A DNA stretch of 64,000 bases from assembly GCA_037576195.1 (NCBI GenBank), contig CM075102.1, positions 31,926,745-31,990,744 of the forward strand, given 5' to 3'. Within the stretch, counting starts at the first letter, position 1; every line of letters starts with the position of its first letter. The notes beneath the pieces are model-generated. The model was given only the letters and a program-made list of their open reading frames with translations, did no database searches and was not told the DNA's origin. The position numbers and the translations under genes are program-made. This document shows positions 61,001 to 64,000 of this stretch, in pieces. The stretch comes from Phytoseiulus persimilis (taxonomy: Eukaryota > Arthropoda > Arachnida > Mesostigmata > Phytoseiidae).

Positions 61001-63796
61001 CTTTGAACTCGAAGGGATGGATGCGAGGAGAATTGTTTCGCTTGAACCAAGAAAGAGTGTTAGCTGAAAAAAATTACTCTTTTAGCAATCCTAGCAATGG
61101 TCGCCAAGCAACGGACTCGGCCGCCTCCGAAGAGGAAAATAGCAGACGCGTTCAAACTACAGCAAACATCAGAGCAGCGCCCCGCTGCTCAACACAAACA
61201 GAAGCAATTCAATGTGAGTCGCAACGCGGGGGGATTTATGAGGTCAACGCGGACGCCGTAATCGAGAACAACGGTGTTCCTCAGTTGAACTCATGATGAT
61301 TCTAATTAGTTGGCGAGGGAGGATTTCTACTCGGTCTGAGTTATACTTCGTCGGCCTCCGCGATGTATCCACTGGCTCGATTGCTTCCTGAAGTCCGCAG
61401 CTCTACGAGAGTTCCAAGTTATCAAGGAGTCCTCGAGAGGATCTCCCGTTCAGATAGCGGGGAACATCAGTGCAACTGCCTCTCCATTGTTTCTTCTCGG
61501 CCGTAATCATATTATTTGGCCTCGTCGATGTTCATTCTGAGGAACGCATTCAAGTTGGAGCTGGCGAGAACGAATGAATTCCGAATAACAAGCTGGTACC
61601 TCTCCTGCACCCGATCGAATGCATGCACGGCGTTCATTGTCTTCTCGGAAGGCTTTCTATATCATGTGTTCCTCTGCCAAACAAAGAAAGCGAGCGAGAT
61701 ACGTAACCTCGGGAACTGAAACTGGAGGATCCGAGTCGCGACGCTGAGTCTTCCAGACTCGACTTCAGATGATGAAGGGTGGGACAAAGATCCAACAAGA
61801 AGGAGCAGACAATGAAGTCATGTTAACTCGGGCTGAGCGACACAAGCAAGCGTGCGTGAACCGTGCAAACGTGACGCCGAAATTGTCCAAGATTCCCGTA
61901 TGTACATCACGTATGAGACGTATGATTGAATTATCCGGTGGAAGCTCTATTGGTGAGCTACTTACCTCGAGACGTCACTTCTCATGAAATCATCTCAAGG
62001 CTTGATGTGAGTGCTCACGGCGTAGAGTTCCACGTCTTCCCAAAACTTACGCCTAATTCTGGAAAGTAGTTCTGATGCTCACGAGTGATCCTGTCCTCCT
62101 GCCAAAGCTCATGGCGCTGTACCTAAGAGGACAGCGGGTGGATCCGAGCACGAGTCGTTCTCCTGATTGCCTCTTTCCCATGGGCACTCGTAACAGGAGA
62201 GAATTCCCGCGAGCGGGAGATGATGTTTGCACTCAGCCCCGAATTCTGAATCAGTCGGCTTCAAGCTTTCAGTTTCCGTTTTCTCAGGAAAAAGCGATTG
62301 ATCTCGTCGCGGCTGGTCGCGTGGAAAACATCGTACAGGCTCAGATGGTTGCTGAACTGGTTGACATGAACTTTGATGAAGAAGGTAGAGCTTTTTCGGA
62401 TTTGGGTGTCGGGGATTTTTTTTCTCAAGAGCCATTTCACCGGTTTCCGGCGATTGCTAGCAATCCTTCTACCTGTGGGATCTTTTCGCCGGAACGCGAC
62501 AATTTATTGTCCGGCTAACATGTCAAAATGCTCACGTCCACCGTTTCAGATGCGATCCTGGCTTCAGAAAACTCTGACAGCGTCTACCAGGCAGTTTATT
62601 CCTTCAACAGGAATGCAACATTTGCTATGGAACCTACCCGATGAGCCAAGTGAGTTTTCCGACCGAACGCCTCAGTTCGAGCCGAATTCCCCACGGCCAC
62701 CAGATCCGCTGTCGCACACGCTCATTCATTTCGCCATGGAACAGAGTGCTTATGGTGAATCCGCGACGTCATCGCAGACATCGCTTTCGGAACTGCGACG
62801 CCGGCATCCCGGACAGCCCCGCAGAAAAAAATTGGGGAACAGTCGTGGCTGGCCCGCGGGGCTCTTGAGAATAACCCAAGCTGCCACGGAATAGTGGGCC
62901 GCTGTAGCTAGCCCCGCTAATAGCGATGACGCTCCGCGTTGTTGGTATGACGGTCATGTCGTTTTGTTCGGAGTGACACGAGCGATCGATAAGCCTTTGT
63001 GCTCAGCTAAGCGGCGGGCCGCTGCCCTCCTCATTCATGCAAGCACGACAATACACGACGATACTCCCAGATCGATAAGACACGATGTTCCCTTTGTGCC
63101 GCTGAGTTTGATCGGCGGTCTCCGCTGGCACCGGAAGGAGTACGGGAACAGTCATTGCGACAATGTCCGCGGTCCGTTTCTGCGACCTAAAGTAGAAGGC
63201 GAATGTGCTGGTCAACTCGGCCTGTCCAGTTATCCCTCTTGGGGAAATAACGACGTTTGAGGATACCGAGGAGAGCGGCTGGAAAACTCACAACGCACCC
63301 CGGAATCTTAGTTCGTTCATCTTAGCTTTCACCCCAAACGCATCGACTTCGTCGTAGTTCTATGGCTAACTTGTCGATCGAAATTCAAAATCTTTTCAGA
63401 TGATCGCTCTATTGCATTGCGCACATGTTGCGTGCCAGGAGTGCCTCCGGACGTATTTTACGATTCAGATCCGAGATCGCAACGTTGGAGAATTACGATG
63501 CCCGTTCTGCAATGAACCCGATCTGTCCGACGAGAAAATCGAGCAGAATTATTTCAGCAACATGTCTGTTCTGGTAATGCCTCAGCAGGGAGAGGAGAAA
63601 TAGATAACGATCCCAGCTGAGCTGATTCTCCAAGGAGTTCACGGGAGCTCTCTGAATAATTGGAAGGAACCTCTAGAAAAAACGAATGTCATTCCAGCTC
63701 AAGAACCTCGTCGATAAGGAAACATTTGATCTCTTCCAAAAGAAGTTGGTTGAGCGCGCTCTGATCAGAGACCCGAATTTTCGATGGTGCCCACAG
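46091..63796 (+). CDS. LUBEL: LUBEL/HOIP-like RBR E3 ubiquitin ligase, 5' and middle part (3' end beyond window)
   Basis: Family member that makes Met1-linked (linear) ubiquitin chains; fly LUBEL has B-box, NZF, UBA and RBR parts. Phase-consistent exons: 46091-46281, 46969-47165, 47272-47403, 48693-48923, 49165-49380, 50131-50284, 50340-51376, 51501-51655. Supported later exons: about 52694-52942, 53136-53317, 56548-56801, 56877-59745 (956 codons), 59984-60139, 62288-62384, 62550-62649, 63400-63573, 63698-63796. Domains: B-box near residues 34-75 (CDLCKASKPAVRC, HPKRKAH); NZF near residue 667 (W-x-C-x2-C-x10-C-x2-C); coiled coil near 52.55 kb; a HOIP-like block RPYPQVLWLKTNW and SGKGPFKADDILQALRAS; UBA-type helices (VQAQMVAELVDMNF); RING1 starting ECNICYGTYPMSQ and continuing LHCAHVACQECLRTYF, LRCPFCNEPDL; then the run-in to the IBR, DPNFRWCPQ. 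The rest of the RBR lies off the right edge. Exons at 52.5, 53.4-56.3 and 60.1-62.2 kb are only partly resolved. A frame break before RING1 is described in the findings. Confidence 0.88.
50546..50629 (+). other. In-frame 84-bp optional intron inside the NZF exon
   Basis: GTATGT donor after CGACAAG and CGATTTCAG acceptor frame an 84-bp stretch that is a multiple of three and free of stops, so both spliced and retained forms keep frame (28 extra residues, GMFLNQNRRRPPAPANI... when retained). Splicing joins GAC-AG style G|GA glycine codons cleanly. Confidence 0.55.
62550..62649 (+). other. Exon joining UBA-type helices to RING1, with an apparent frame break
   Basis: The exon enters in frame from 62384 (GAT GCG ATC; DAILASENSDSVYQA) but the RING1 start ECNICYGTYPMSQ at 62611-62649 is in another frame. 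The bases just before it read LFLQQ in the RING1 frame, as relatives do, so one base appears missing (or two extra) near 62,591-62,600. Splicing of a 20-bp piece would be the only other way out and is implausible. Confidence 0.6.
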
Positions 63797-64000
63797 GTTT
63801 GTATCAAAGCTCTTGAAAAACTAATCCGCCCGTAGCTATCCGTCGAACCGGCTCGACTCGTTCCGCGGTTCGCATGGGGAAGGCAAGGGCGCGTTCGTTA
63901 TCCCAGATGCGCATCGAGTCTGTTGTGATGTTTCAGAGAGACGAGTCTCTCGCTGAGCTCCATTGAATTGCCTCTAACTTTTCAGCGATGATTAGAGGAT

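Overview
The window looks like nuclear DNA of an intron-rich arthropod with a compact genome, most likely a mite. The reasons are many short GT-AG introns (often 60-300 bp), about 50% GC, animal polyadenylation signals, and a gene set of eEFSec, GDE1, an MTA-type NuRD subunit, REPS, RBBP4, an FMO, a SUR-like ABCC protein and a LUBEL/HOIP-type E3 ligase. Retention of eEFSec is a mild argument against insect orders that lost selenoproteins. A phytoseiid-like mesostigmatan is my best guess, but it is inference. I see no prokaryotic operons, CRISPR, rRNA or tRNA genes.

Layout. 1-1.1 kb: 3' end of eEFSec (+). 1.8-2.6 kb: a small Tyr/Pro/Gly-rich secreted protein (-). 4.1-6.0 kb: GDE1 (-), divergent from 6.8-9.8 kb: MTA1-like (+). 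11.0-13.9 kb: REPS (-), tail to tail with MTA and head to head with 16.0-18.7 kb: RBBP4/Caf1-55 (+). 21.7-25.7 kb: a nine-exon FMO (+), tail to tail with 26.6-34.8 kb: a SUR-like ABCC protein (-). 36.6-38.7 kb: a decayed LINE split by a 774-bp hAT-like element. 38.7-46.1 kb: mostly gene-poor, with a few possible minus-strand exons. 46.1 kb to the right edge: a very long LUBEL/HOIP-like RBR ubiquitin ligase (+), cut off by the window inside the RBR.

How genes relate. MTA and RBBP4 are direct partners in the NuRD complex and lie about 6 kb apart, separated only by REPS, an endocytic EH-domain adaptor. FMO and the ABC protein are convergent neighbours, but SUR-type ABCC proteins are often channel regulators, so joint detoxification is not established. 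Exon phases close perfectly for GDE1, MTA, REPS, RBBP4 and FMO, so those five models are firm. For the ABC gene and the ligase the domain calls are firm but several exon joins are not.

The most unusual object is the element at 37,752-38,525. It has 12-bp terminal inverted repeats, a perfect 8-bp target duplication, two arms made of about 26 exact copies of the palindrome GATTCGAATC, and a fold-back core containing internal copies of its own terminal sequence. It sits inside the zinc-knuckle codons of the LINE. Exon coordinates were counted by eye and may be off by a base or two.
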